Made by a program: the position numbers and the translations under genes. Shown in pieces: positions 1 to 8,052 of a stretch of DNA of 61,611 nt; position 1 is the stretch's first letter; each line of letters opens with the position of its first letter. Below the pieces are notes generated by a model. The model searched no databases. It worked only from the letters and a program-made list of their open reading frames with translations, and was not told the origin of the DNA. The stretch spans positions 1 to 61,611 of the forward strand of contig CAHJWK010000011.1 in assembly GCA_903642275.1 (NCBI GenBank), written 5' to 3'. This DNA comes from Chitinophagaceae bacterium. Lineage in GTDB: Bacteria > Bacteroidota > Bacteroidia > Chitinophagales > Chitinophagaceae.

Positions 1-1326
1 AAAAATTTTGCCGGCTTCAACGATTTTCTTTTTTATCATTTACCATTATATAATAAGTTCAGAGTGCCAACATACACGCTTGTAATTCCGCAGTTATTAT
101 TTCCGCTGCTATCAGTGATTGCTTTGCACCAGTTGTTTTTTATTGAAACAGATAAAATATATTTATGGAAGAAATTAAAGCTGTCAGGTTTGGTAATGCT
201 TGGTGTGTTTTTAGTTTTATTAATGATGTATTCCAGCTTTGATTATAAAGGCGCAGAAGCAGAACAAATCCAAACTGTAATCAATCAGCAAACAGATAAA
301 ACTCAATCAGCCGGAATACAATCTGCATACAGTGCACTAAAAGAAGACAGGCAATCTTTGTTTGGCTCTGATATAATCCGTTCATTCATTTTTATTGCAC
401 TTGCATTTGCATGTTTATGGTTATATATAAAAAACAAAATCAAACCTTCGTATGCAATCATAGCTGTATTATTATTAAGTTCGATCGATGTTTTGGCTGA
501 AGGCAGGCGATATTTAAATGATGATTCTTTTCAATCAAAAGATGACCAGGATGAACAGAATTTTACACCATCGGCGCAAAGCCAGCAAATATTACAAGAC
601 ACCGGTTATTACCGTGTATTAAATTTAAGCGCAGATGTTTTTAATGATGCGCTCACATCATATTTTCATAATTCCGTTGGCGGTTATCACCCTGCAAAAC
701 TTGCCATTTACCAGGATCTGATTACATACCAGTTAAGCAATAAATTAAATATCAATGTGCTTAACATGCTTAATGCAAAATATGTAATTACAAAAGGTGC
801 GCAAGGCACACCAGAGGTACAGCAAAACCCTACAGCTTTAGGTGCATGCTGGTTTGTAAAACACATTGAATTTGTAAACGATGATGCGGCTGCCATGAAG
901 GCGCTTGATAAAAATAATCCTGTTGATACAGCTATTGTTGAACAGGATGAAAAAAGTTACATCAATACAACAGTGATGTTTGACAGCACTGCAAAAATTA
1001 GACTTGTAAAAAATGATAATGATATAATTACTTATACAAGCAGAAGCAACACTAACCAGTTTGCTGTATTCAGTGAAATATATTATGATCGTGGATGGAA
1101 AGCTTACATTGATAATAAAGAAGCGCCAATTATAAGAACTGATTATGTGTTAAGAGGCTTATCCGTTCCCGCAGGTAACCATTCAATACGTTTTGAATTT
1201 AAACCTGCATCTTTTTATAAAAGCAAAACAATTGAAACCATTGCGTCTGCTATTGTTTGGTTGCTGATTATGTTTACAGTATTTGTTTTGGTAAGAAAAA
1301 AGAAACAGATTCATCCAGCTGCTTAA
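1..1326 (+). CDS. YfhO-like multi-spanning membrane protein, C-terminal part
   Basis: The reading frame is open from base 1, so only the C-terminal 441 residues are in the window and the true start lies upstream. The visible part has hydrophobic segments near its start (TYTLVIPQLLFPLL), again at SGLVMLGVFLVLLM and FIFIALAFACLWLYI, and a last one (IVWLLIMFTVFVLV) before a basic tail. Between them is a large extracytoplasmic domain containing YYRVLNLS and the motif YDRGWKAYID near the C-terminus. This layout is typical of the YfhO family, membrane proteins of about 800 aa that are linked in Firmicutes to glycosylation of teichoic acids. The role in Bacteroidota is not established. The gene ends 7 bp before a strong palindromic terminator. 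Confidence 0.8.
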   Translation, partial: KNFAGFNDFLFYHLPLYNKFRVPTYTLVIPQLLFPLLSVIALHQLFFIETDKIYLWKKLKLSGLVMLGVFLVLLMMYSSFDYKGAEAEQIQTVINQQTDKTQSAGIQSAYSALKEDRQSLFGSDIIRSFIFIALAFACLWLYIKNKIKPSYAIIAVLLLSSIDVLAEGRRYLNDDSFQSKDDQDEQNFTPSAQSQQILQDTGYYRVLNLSADVFNDALTSYFHNSVGGYHPAKLAIYQDLITYQLSNKLNINVLNMLNAKYVITKGAQGTPEVQQNPTALGACWFVKHIEFVNDDAAAMKALDKNNPVDTAIVEQDEKSYINTTVMFDSTAKIRLVKNDNDIITYTSRSNTNQFAVFSEIYYDRGWKAYIDNKEAPIIRTDYVLRGLSVPAGNHSIRFEFKPASFYKSKTIETIASAIVWLLIMFTVFVLVRKKKQIHPAA

Positions 1327-1332
1327 ATAAAA

Positions 1333-1358
1333 AAGTCCCGGAAAATTTTCCGGGACTT
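1333..1358. terminator. Bidirectional palindromic terminator
   Basis: This is a perfect 26-bp palindrome whose left arm is AAGTCCCGGAAAA, flanked by A and T runs. It sits between two convergent genes, the YfhO-like gene and the Lys-rich peptide gene, so it can serve both. Confidence 0.8.
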
Positions 1359-1382
1359 AATGTTATCAGCTTAAAAGAAAAT

Positions 1383-1481
1383 TTATTTTTTTCCTTTTTT
1401 AGCAGCTTTTTTAGGAGCTGCTTTTTTAGCTACTGCCTTTTTAGGAGCGGCTTTCTTTGCAGCTTTTTTTGCTGTTGCCAT
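1383..1481 (-). CDS. 32-aa Lys/Ala/Pro-rich histone H1-like peptide
   Basis: On the minus strand an ATG at 1481 opens a 32-codon frame ending in TAA at 1383. The product is built from AAKKAAPKK-type units and contains only Met, Ala, Thr, Lys, Pro, Val and Gly. Such peptides resemble the C-terminal tails of bacterial histone H1-like proteins (Hc1, AlgP), which bind DNA non-specifically through lysine. Free-standing peptides of this kind occur in Bacteroidota. The gene lies between a terminator and the rplU-rpmA operon. The nucleotide sequence is itself repetitive, so a low-complexity artefact is possible, but the clean start, stop and downstream terminator favour a real gene. Confidence 0.55.
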   Translation of the reverse strand: MATAKKAAKKAAPKKAVAKKAAPKKAAKKGKK

Positions 1482-1613
1482 AGTTTGAAAATTTAATGGT
1501 TAGTAAAATATTATACTAAATTATAACCTTTAATTCAAACATCAAAAAATATCCAATATAAAATGTGGATAACGTTGATGACTAATACATCAAACTAAAA
1601 CAATAATAAATTT

Positions 1614-1880
1614 TTATGCTGAAGCTTCTGTAGAAACAACAGAAACATTAGTTCTGTTTAATCTTGTTTTTGAGAATTTCACAAGACCATCAATAAGTGC
1701 AAACAATGTAAAGTCTTTACCAACACCAACATTTTTTCCGGGATGATATACAGTACCTCTTTGACGAACAATAATGTTGCCTGCAATTGCAGGTTGACCG
1801 CCATATATTTTTACACCTAAACGTTTGCTTTGTGAATCACGACCGTTTTTTACACTGCCTTCACCTTTTTTATGTGCCAT
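1614..1880 (-). CDS. rpmA: 50S ribosomal protein L27
   Basis: This 88-aa protein begins [20 protein letters not shown], the highly conserved L27 N-terminus that reaches towards the peptidyl-transferase centre of the large ribosomal subunit. The conserved [18 protein letters not shown] block follows. The length is normal for the family. There is no Firmicutes-type cleavable N-terminal extension. It lies 48 bp downstream of rplU in the usual L21-L27 operon. The C-terminus ([11 protein letters not shown]) is a short variable tail. Confidence 0.97.
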   Translation of the reverse strand: MAHKKGEGSVKNGRDSQSKRLGVKIYGGQPAIAGNIIVRQRGTVYHPGKNVGVGKDFTLFALIDGLVKFSKTRLNRTNVSVVSTEASA

Positions 1881-1928
1881 GATTTATATTTTAGATTGAT
1901 GATTTTAATTGGTTATACAATTAAAAAA

Positions 1929-2234
1929 TTATGCGATGCTTTCAATTTTAATTTTTGTGTATTGTGTTCTGTGCCCATGCTTTTTGCGAAAACCTTTTCT
2001 TCTTTTCATTTTAAAGGCAATCACTTTTTCGCCTTTAACAAGCTCGCTTACAATTTCAGCTTTCACGTTTGCTTTAGCTTCGTCACCAAAAGAAAATTTA
2101 CCATCATTAGCTACAAACAGAGCTTCATTAAATTCAACTTTGTCTCCGGTTTTACCGCTAATGTGCGGAACATACAGGCTTTCACCTTTTTTAACTTTAA
2201 ACTGCTGACCAGCAATTTTTACTATTGCGAACAT
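1929..2234 (-). CDS. rplU: 50S ribosomal protein L21
   Basis: The product starts MFAIVKIAGQQFKVKKGE, the standard L21 N-terminus, and includes the conserved FKMKRRKGFRKKHGHRT segment that binds 23S rRNA. I chose the ATG at 2234 rather than the in-frame TTG at 2243, because it gives a 101-aa protein starting exactly at the family's conserved Met. It is the first gene of the rplU-rpmA operon. A TACTTTTG element on the same strand lies about 23 bp upstream and is a likely -7 box. Confidence 0.97.
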   Translation of the reverse strand: MFAIVKIAGQQFKVKKGESLYVPHISGKTGDKVEFNEALFVANDGKFSFGDEAKANVKAEIVSELVKGEKVIAFKMKRRKGFRKKHGHRTQYTKIKIESIA

Positions 2235-2256
2235 AACACACAAATTTTTGGGAGGG

Positions 2257-2264
2257 CAAAAGTA
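2257..2264 (-). promoter_or_regulatory. Candidate -7 element for rplU-rpmA
   Basis: On the minus strand this reads TACTTTTG, a perfect match to the Bacteroidota TAnnTTTG -7 consensus, 22 bp before the rplU ATG. No good TTTG -33 box is seen at the expected spacing. Confidence 0.4.
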
Positions 2265-2369
2265 AGGTTTTATGCTCTATTTTTGAAAAGAAATTTATAA
2301 AACTTCATCAGAGTGTAACAAAAGGGTTTCATAAATTAGCTAATATTATTTTTACTTTTATTTTTCAGT

Positions 2370-3866
2370 ATGTATTTAAAATCCCTGTTAGCCAAACCAT
2401 TTGCAAATTATATATCCGGCAAAACAAAGAAATGGATGCTGACAGCAGTTGAAGACCAGGAAAATCTTTTAAAATCGCTGGTTAAATCTGCAAGAAATAC
2501 AGAGTTCGGTAAAGATCATTATTTTGAATCTATCCGGTCTTATAATGATTTTAAAAAGCAAGTTCCCATCCGCGATTACGAAGACATCAAACCTTACATT
2601 GAAAAAATAAAAGAAGGCAGGTATAATATTTTATGGAAAGGCAAGCCCATTTATTTTGCAAAAACAAGCGGCACAACAAGCGGCATTAAATATATACCAA
2701 TAACAAAAGATTCAATCTCCAATCATATTGATACAGCACGTGATGCATTATTATGCTATATGGCGCAAAGCGGTAACTCTTCTTTTGCAAATGGCAAGAT
2801 AATTTTTTTAAGTGGCTCGCCTGAATTAGACAGGATTGCTGACATACCAACAGGAAGATTAAGCGGTATTGTCAACCATCATGTGCCAAGATATTTAAGA
2901 AGCAATCAATTGCCTTCTTACGAAACAAATTGTATTGAAGACTGGGAAGCAAAGCTTGATAAAATTGTTGAGGAAACAATTAATGAAGACATGACTTTAA
3001 TAAGCGGTATCCCGCCATGGATGCAGATGTATTTTGACAGGCTTACTAAAATATCAAACAAAAAAATTAGTGAGCTGTTTAAAAATCTATCTGTATTGGT
3101 TTATGGAGGTGTGAACTTTGAACCTTATCGTGAACGACTCTTTGAAAGTATTGGAAGAAAGATTGATTCGATAGAATTGTTTCCGGCGAGTGAAGGCTTC
3201 TTTGCCTTCCAGGATGATCAACAATCTGAAGGCCTTTTATTAAATACTAATTCTGGAATATTTTATGAATTTATTCCTGCTGATGAAATGGCTAATGCTG
3301 ATCCAAAAAGGTTTTCATTAAAAGATGTTCAAACTAATAAAAACTATACATTAATAATAAATAACAATGCTGGTTTGTGGGGTTATAATATTGGCGATAC
3401 TATAAAATTTGTAAGCACAAATCCATATAGAATAATTGTTACAGGCAGAACAAAACATTTTATTTCTGCTTTTGGCGAACATGTAATTGCAGAAGAAGTT
3501 GAACATGCTTTAACAAATGCAGCAAATGAAGAAGGCATTAAAATAATTGAATTTACAGTTGCACCACTTATTGCGCAGAATGAAGGCAAAAGCTTTCATG
3601 AATGGTTTATTGAATTTGATAAAATTCCTGAAGACTTGAGCAGTTTTTCAATTAAGATTGATAATAACCTGCGCAAAGAAAATATCTATTATAATGACCT
3701 TATAGCAGGCAACATTTTACAATCGCTTAAAATAAATCCAATACGCAAAAATGGTTTTATTGATTACATGAAATCAATTGGCAGATTAGGCGGACAAAAT
3801 AAACTACAGCGTTTAAGTAATGATAGAAAAATTGCCGAAGCTTTATATGACTACACAAATAATTGA
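2370..3866 (+). CDS. GH3 auxin-responsive promoter family-like acyl-adenylating enzyme
   Basis: This 498-aa protein matches the GH3 fold, a branch of the ANL adenylate-forming superfamily. In plants GH3 enzymes conjugate amino acids to jasmonate or auxin by way of an acyl-adenylate. The P-loop-like motif FAKTSGTTSGIKYIPIT lies near residues 97-113 and corresponds to ANL motif A1. An ELFPASEGFFAFQ block lies near 266, and the C-terminal hinge region contains ISAFGEHVIAEEVEHAL. The bacterial substrate is unknown, although these genes are common in Bacteroidota. It is divergent from rplU and appears monocistronic. Confidence 0.85.
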   Translation: MYLKSLLAKPFANYISGKTKKWMLTAVEDQENLLKSLVKSARNTEFGKDHYFESIRSYNDFKKQVPIRDYEDIKPYIEKIKEGRYNILWKGKPIYFAKTSGTTSGIKYIPITKDSISNHIDTARDALLCYMAQSGNSSFANGKIIFLSGSPELDRIADIPTGRLSGIVNHHVPRYLRSNQLPSYETNCIEDWEAKLDKIVEETINEDMTLISGIPPWMQMYFDRLTKISNKKISELFKNLSVLVYGGVNFEPYRERLFESIGRKIDSIELFPASEGFFAFQDDQQSEGLLLNTNSGIFYEFIPADEMANADPKRFSLKDVQTNKNYTLIINNNAGLWGYNIGDTIKFVSTNPYRIIVTGRTKHFISAFGEHVIAEEVEHALTNAANEEGIKIIEFTVAPLIAQNEGKSFHEWFIEFDKIPEDLSSFSIKIDNNLRKENIYYNDLIAGNILQSLKINPIRKNGFIDYMKSIGRLGGQNKLQRLSNDRKIAEALYDYTNN

Positions 3867-3914
3867 TTGTTGATAAGCAAAAGCATGCTCGTTACGAATC
3901 TTGACAAAACAATT

Positions 3915-3922
3915 TACATTTG
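3915..3922 (+). promoter_or_regulatory. Candidate -7 element for the DUF4290 gene
   Basis: TACATTTG matches TAnnTTTG and lies 18 bp before the ATG at 3941. A TTGACA-like string lies just upstream, but its spacing does not fit the usual 19-nt -33/-7 distance. Confidence 0.4.
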
Positions 3923-3940
3923 CACATAATTTTTTAATTA

Positions 3941-4699
3941 ATGGAAGACATGGAATATAATACTACGCGCAACCACATGAGCATGCGTGAGTATGGAAGG
4001 CATATACAGAAAATGGTTGAGTATCTTCTTTCAATTGAAGACAAACAAAAACGCCAGCAACAAACACAGGTAGTAATAGAACTAATGGGTTTCTTAAACC
4101 CGCATCTGAAGAATGTTGAAGATTTTAGGCATAAGTTATGGGATCATCTGTTTTTTATAAGTGATTTTAAGCTTGATGTAGACAGCCCCTATCCTATTCC
4201 GCAGAAAGAAACTTATAAAGCAAAACCCGAACCACTACCTTATCCATCTGGTAGTCCAAAGTACTCGCATTTAGGAAAAAATTTGCAGCTTGTAATTGAA
4301 AAAGCATTGAATGAAACTGATCCTGAAAAAAAATCAGGCTTTGCCAATTCAATTGCTTATTACATGAAATTAGTGTACAGTAACTGGCATAAAGAATTGG
4401 TACATGATGATGCAATTAGAAACGAACTGGATGAAATAACTGGTGGTGAACTTGAGTTTAGCAATACACCGTATATAAAACATCGTGCGCCAACTTTTGA
4501 ACGTGATGATTACCGAAGCAACAACAATAATAACCGCCGGCAAAATTTTAGTGGCCGTAATAACGGAAGGGATAACCGTGATAACCGCAATAATAATCGC
4601 AATGGTTTAAGAGATAACCGTGATAACCGCAATAATAATCGCAATGGCAGAGACAACCGGGATAGCCGTAACCAGAATTTTAAAAAGCGATTTAAATAA
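3941..4699 (+). CDS. DUF4290 family protein with Asn/Arg-rich tail
   Basis: The first ~190 residues match the Bacteroidota-specific DUF4290 family. They include YNTTRNHMSMREYGRHIQKM at the N-terminus and FLNPHLKNVEDFRHKLWDHL further on. Function is unknown. From about residue 190 the protein turns into a disordered tail of Asn, Arg, Asp and Gly (RDNRDNRNNNRNG units) ending in KKRFK, encoded by an imperfect 42-bp tandem repeat. The tail resembles RGG-like RNA-binding tails, which suggests nucleic-acid contact, but that is inference. The next gene downstream also encodes a Lys-rich protein. Confidence 0.85.
   Translation: MEDMEYNTTRNHMSMREYGRHIQKMVEYLLSIEDKQKRQQQTQVVIELMGFLNPHLKNVEDFRHKLWDHLFFISDFKLDVDSPYPIPQKETYKAKPEPLPYPSGSPKYSHLGKNLQLVIEKALNETDPEKKSGFANSIAYYMKLVYSNWHKELVHDDAIRNELDEITGGELEFSNTPYIKHRAPTFERDDYRSNNNNNRRQNFSGRNNGRDNRDNRNNNRNGLRDNRDNRNNNRNGRDNRDSRNQNFKKRFK
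4571..4647 (+). repeat. In-frame 42-bp tandem repeat coding the Asn/Arg tail
   Basis: A 35-bp unit at 4571-4605, starting GATAACCGTGATAACCGC, recurs identically at 4613-4647, a period of 42 bp or 14 codons. Diverged partial copies flank it. Copy-number change would lengthen or shorten the tail without a frameshift. Confidence 0.8.
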
Positions 4700-4762
4700 T
4701 GAATTACTAATTTGACTTTGAGCTTACAATTATAAAGTTTACTATTGATATAATAAAAGCGT

Positions 4763-4945
4763 ATGAAGAAGTCAATTAAACAATCATCAAAAACACCATC
4801 CGCTTCTAATAAAAAAAATACAAGAACCAATAGCACTAAACAAAAAGGTTATAAAGAAGAAGTGTATGACGATGAAGAACAAAAAAATTACGATAAAAGC
4901 GAATTAGCAAAAAGCGGCAAAAAAAATACTTCGGGCCCAAAGTGA
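4763..4945 (+). CDS. Small Lys/Ser/Thr-rich hypothetical protein
   Basis: This 60-aa ORF begins with ATG (MKKSIKQSSKTPSASNKK). It is rich in Lys, Ser, Thr, Asn and charged residues, with a short acidic patch (EEVYDDEEQ) and no hydrophobic segment, so it is probably a disordered cytosolic protein. No family is recognised. It lies 63 bp downstream of the DUF4290 gene on the same strand and may be co-transcribed. Low complexity makes the call uncertain. Confidence 0.5.
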   Translation: MKKSIKQSSKTPSASNKKNTRTNSTKQKGYKEEVYDDEEQKNYDKSELAKSGKKNTSGPK

Positions 4946-4985
4946 TTTTTTCTTATTGACTTGCTCTTTTCCAGGGCATTTTAAG

Positions 4986-5016
4986 TTTGATGATACTTTC
5001 ACAACCCTTACCTTTG
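4986..5016 (+). promoter_or_regulatory. Promoter of tRNA-Pro
   Basis: TTTG at 4986-4989 and TACCTTTG at 5009-5016 are separated by exactly 19 nt. This is a textbook Bacteroidota -33/-7 promoter (TTTG-N19-TAnnTTTG). The tRNA starts 17 nt after the -7 box. Confidence 0.75.
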
Positions 5017-5032
5017 CAGCCATTTAAAATTT

Positions 5033-5106
5033 CGGGAGGTAGTTCAGCTCGGTAGAATACCTGGTTTGGGACCAGGGGGTCGCAGGTTCGAATCCTGTCC
5101 TCCCGA
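5033..5106 (+). tRNA. tRNA-Pro (anticodon TGG)
   Basis: A 74-nt cloverleaf can be drawn. The acceptor stem is CGGGAGG/CCTCCCG, the anticodon stem CCTGG/CCAGG encloses the loop TTTGGGA with anticodon TGG, the T-arm is GCAGG-TTCGAAT-CCTGT, and the discriminator is A. CCA is not encoded. The 3' end of the gene doubles as the left attachment site of the island, and its last bases recur at 42257-42269. Confidence 0.96.
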
Positions 5107-5108
5107 CA
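5096..5108 (+). repeat. attL: 13-bp direct repeat at the tRNA-Pro 3' end
   Basis: TGTCCTCCCGACA spans the end of the T-stem, the acceptor 3' strand, the discriminator and two further bases. An identical copy lies at 42257-42269. The integrase gene starts ~250 bp inside this copy, the usual arrangement for tRNA-targeting integrative elements. Confidence 0.8.
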
Positions 5109-5131
5109 GACATTTTAGTTAACTTTTACTT

Positions 5132-5163
5132 AAAGCCCGCAAAATCAATGATTTGCGGGCTTT
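5132..5163 (+). terminator. Terminator downstream of tRNA-Pro
   Basis: A 12-bp perfect stem (AAAGCCCGCAAA at 5132-5143 pairing with 5152-5163) has an 8-nt loop. It lies 25 bp after the tRNA and is followed by a T-containing tract. It is inside the island by the att definition. Confidence 0.7.
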
Positions 5164-5204
5164 GTAATTTTTACACTTTACCGCATTTTACCTATTCTCA
5201 CACG

Positions 5205-5233
5205 GTTTATCTCATAACTTTTATGAGATAAAC
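5205..5233. repeat. Inverted repeat between attL and integrase
   Basis: The arms GTTTATCTCAT (5205-5215) and ATGAGATAAAC (5223-5233) form a perfect 11-bp inverted repeat with a 7-nt spacer. Further TATCTC/GAGATA-type motifs lie nearby. The position suggests integrase or excisionase arm-type binding sites, but this is inference. Confidence 0.45.
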
Positions 5234-5360
5234 GATGAGAGTTTTTTAAGCTGGTTAAACGTCTATCTTAGTTATGAGAATGACCTCAAAAAGGTTATCT
5301 CAAATGTTTTTCCTGTAGTACTGAGGAGTAAGAAAATTTTTAAACTAAAAAATGTGAAGC

Positions 5361-6610
5361 ATGAAAACTACGCAAACATTTGGTGTGCGCTTTATTGCGC
5401 TGCCTAAAATAAATGATCAAAACGAGGCTTACATCTATGCCCGGATTACCATTTCAAAAAAAGTCATTGATATTTCGCTTAAAAAGACTGTACAGCATTC
5501 CTTGTGGGATTCAAGACGGGAATATATAATAAGTAAAACTCCTGAAGCAAAACAAATCAATAAGTTTATTGATGACACACGGTACCGCATAATGGAGTGT
5601 TACCAGCAGCTGTTGCTTGAACACAAAGTAATCAGCCCACATGCGATTAAAACGCTTTATTTAGGTGAAACCAAAGTTGATAATACATTGCTAGGATTGA
5701 TAGACTATCATAATAACAACATGAAAACTATCTTGTCCTGGGTACTTTGAAAAACTACTTCACCACAAAAAAGTATGTGTATTTATTTCTTACTAAAAAA
5801 TATAAGAATGCAGACATCTTTCTTTCATCGCTCAACTATCAATTTATTACAGAGTTTGAATTCTTTCTTAGAACATGTGAGCCCTTAGATAAAAGCAATC
5901 CCTTAACCAATAACGGAATTATGAAACACATGGAACGTTTGAGAAAAATAGTGACGCTGGCCTTTAAAATGGAGTGGATTCACAAAGATCCGTTTGCACA
6001 ATACAAACTTAGATTTAAACGAAAGGAAATGTCTTTTCTTACAGCTGATGAATTATATAAAATTGAAAATATTGAATTGTCAAAAAAGATTGTAGTAAAA
6101 GCAAGAGATTTATTTGTATTCTACTGTTACACCGGCCTGGCTTTTGTTGATATGGATAACCTGCGCAGTAATAATTTATGTATCGGTATTGATGGCGAAT
6201 ATTGGATCAAAACAAACAGGCAAAAAACAGATATAGGTGTTAATCTTCCACTGCTGCCAAAAGCACTTGCTGTAATAGAAAAATATAAGAAAGAACCAAG
6301 AGTTTATTACAGGCAACGTATTCTCCCATTCATGTCTAATCAACGATTAAATACATACATTAAAGAGATTGCGGCATTGTGCGGTATAAATAAAGCAATA
6401 AGTTTTCATACAGCCAGGCACACGTTTGCAACCACTGTCACGTTAACCAATGGTGTACCCGTTGAAACAGTAAGTAAAATGCTGGGCCATACAAAACTTA
6501 GCACAACTCAAATTTATGTGCATGTAGTAAAGCAAAAAATCAGCGAAGACATGAAAGCACTACGGCAAAAACTTAATGTAAAGAAGGAAATAAAAGAGGT
6601 GGTTGTTTGA
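5361..6610 (+). pseudogene. Tyrosine recombinase/integrase, split by one frameshift
   Basis: Two adjacent frames make one tyrosine recombinase of about 415 aa. The first, 5361-5750, carries the N-terminal arm-binding domain (ISLKKTVQHSLWDSRREYI). The second, ending at 6610, carries the core-binding and catalytic domains. Adding one G in the GGG run near 5742 restores a continuous SWGTLKNYFTTKKY, as expected for this family. Catalytic motifs are HTARHTFATT (H-x-x-R) and LGHTKLSTTQIY (His and nucleophile Tyr). The first catalytic Arg position reads CYTGLAFVDM, as in several Bacteroidota integrases such as IntDOT that lack Arg I. It would catalyse integration and excision at tRNA-Pro. Either the gene is freshly inactivated or the base is a sequencing error. 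Confidence 0.85.
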
Positions 6611-6696
6611 TATCATGGCTCAAATAGGTCTTATAAACGCTAATCCTCACTATTACTTTTATTTTAATTAATTAATTTTGTAAAAAATGTTACCTC

Positions 6697-7340
6697 ATGA
6701 TAACAGACAAAAAATTGAAAATATCATTGCAGGAAATGTTATTAAGGGGCAGCCGGATTATTGCACAGCAATCCGAAACCTCCTTTGCACAGGCTTTACA
6801 GCAAGCAGAATGCTTAAAAAAGACTTCGAAAGTAAGCAACGGGTTAAAGAAGAGCAGGCAACATTCCTCAAGCAATACTCAAAACAGCACAACCTCTTAA
6901 TTGAGCATCCTAAAGCAGCCACGCAAATAGCCAGCGGTGGCGAAGCGAGGGTTTATTTTTCCGAAGATAAACGAAGTGTATTAAAAGCAATTATTGTGGC
7001 TATTATGCAACTTGGCTGGAATTTTTCGACAGCTTGTTGCTGCTTAACACTATTTTTTCAGACACAGCTTACGAATTGCTTGGATTACCATTATGCCAAA
7101 TCAGGTTAATGAAATGGCTTTGCATATATTTGTAAAATAACCGTACATTGTTTCGGACAGATTGGTTGAACTCATGAAATAAAATCGTTTCTGGAATATA
7201 ATGGATTTGAAAACATAAGACGCAACGATTATATACAACCAACCTTAAGTTTGATATTAGAAGATATGCATGATGAAAATGTGCTTGTTCAACAAGATAC
7301 ATTATTTTTTATTGATACCGTGTTTTATGTGAATGCATAA
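6697..7340 (+). pseudogene. Decayed polyvalent protein kinase-like gene of mobile elements
   Basis: Pieces of one protein lie in successive frames. From ATG 6697 comes MITDKKLKISLQEMLLRGSR, then near 6850 the frame shifts to FLKQYSKQHNLLIEHPKAAT and ASGGEARVYFSEDKRSVLKA, and then to SDTAYELLG. After several stops the last piece, around 7240-7337, is SLILEDMHDENVLVQ followed by FFIDTVFYVNA and a stop. This matches the putative polyvalent kinase-like proteins carried by Bacteroidota conjugative and mobilisable elements. The gly-rich loop SGGEARVY and a late DMHDENV segment resemble kinase subdomains. At least three frame disruptions make it a pseudogene. Its presence fits the mobile-element context. 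Confidence 0.6.
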
Positions 7341-7706
7341 CTTGCTTTGCATCTTTAACAAAAAGACAAATTAGCTTTTTTATTTGCATCTATTTTATAT
7401 AATTCTCAATTCGCGAATTGAGAATTAGCATATGCCTGATCTTAATTCTTGAAAAATTGTATGACAACAGTTGTTAAAAATTATCTGAGTAAACAGCATC
7501 AAAATAAATCAAAGCTTATCTAATCTTAATCTGGCTTAATTCAATTTGATATAATTTGATACAATGTGAAATTCTTAATTACTACGAATGTTAATAAGGT
7601 CTTGTTTTGAACATGTACAGAATTTGGATGGGTGATGTTATCTGCATTCAGCTTACTTAAATTTGGTGTGTAAGTTTCTTATTAGTGAAAATGAAAAATG
7701 TGAAGT
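7341..7706. other. 366-bp AT-rich intergenic region with a large palindrome
   Basis: No coding frame is supported here. The notable element is the palindrome at 7400-7427. The rest is AT-rich spacer in front of the HTH gene, with repeated TTTGATAT/TTTGATAC-like strings near 7545-7565. Confidence 0.6.
7400..7427. promoter_or_regulatory. Perfect 28-bp palindrome, candidate operator
   Basis: The left half TAATTCTCAATTCG is followed by its exact reverse complement with no spacer. It lies 280 bp upstream of the HTH gene and 60 bp after the kinase remnant. No T-run follows on the plus strand, so an operator for a dimeric regulator is at least as likely as a terminator. Confidence 0.45.
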
Positions 7707-8030
7707 ATGTTAAACGAAACACCAATGTTATTTCCAATGGCTCCGGCGGAGTTCTGGAAACAAATCAAATCAACAATTGAAGAAGTGGTTAATGAAAAAA
7801 TCAGTCAGCCATTTCCACCACCACCGACAGACCACCTCCCTGAAAAAGCACTGCTAAAGCTAAGTGATGTATGTGCAGTATTCCAAGTATCTAAGCCAAC
7901 TCTATATGACTGGCTGCGACAAAACAAAATCAAGAGCTTTAAGATAAAGTCGCGACGGTATTTTCTTAGAGCAGACATCGAAGCCATGATACGAAATCAT
8001 GAAGCTGCCGCAGCACAGTTAAAAGATTAA
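7707..8030 (+). CDS. Excisionase-type helix-turn-helix protein
   Basis: The 107-aa product has a C-terminal HTH_17/MerR-like domain. KLSDVCAVFQVSKPTLYDWL forms the HTH near residues 51-70, and KIKSRRYFLRADIEAMI is the wing that follows. This is the common layout of small DNA-binding proteins in Bacteroidota mobile elements that act as excisionases or as regulators of mob and primase genes. The N-terminal part is a poorly conserved helix plus a Pro-rich linker (FPPPPTDH). It lies 22 bp upstream of the primase gene and is probably co-transcribed with it. Confidence 0.8.
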   Translation: MLNETPMLFPMAPAEFWKQIKSTIEEVVNEKISQPFPPPPTDHLPEKALLKLSDVCAVFQVSKPTLYDWLRQNKIKSFKIKSRRYFLRADIEAMIRNHEAAAAQLKD

Positions 8031-8052
8031 TTCACTATTTAAATGAGGAGTT

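Noticed and set aside
1257-1496. Plus-strand Phe/Cys/Ser-rich frame
   Set aside because: Antisense of the Lys/Ala-rich peptide gene and terminator; low complexity.
4571-4647. CRISPR array
   Set aside because: Only two full repeat copies with no unique spacers, and in-frame with a coding tail.
4510-4836. Minus-strand Leu/Arg-rich frame
   Set aside because: It is the antisense shadow of the Asn/Arg repeat tail, with a composition no real protein would show here.
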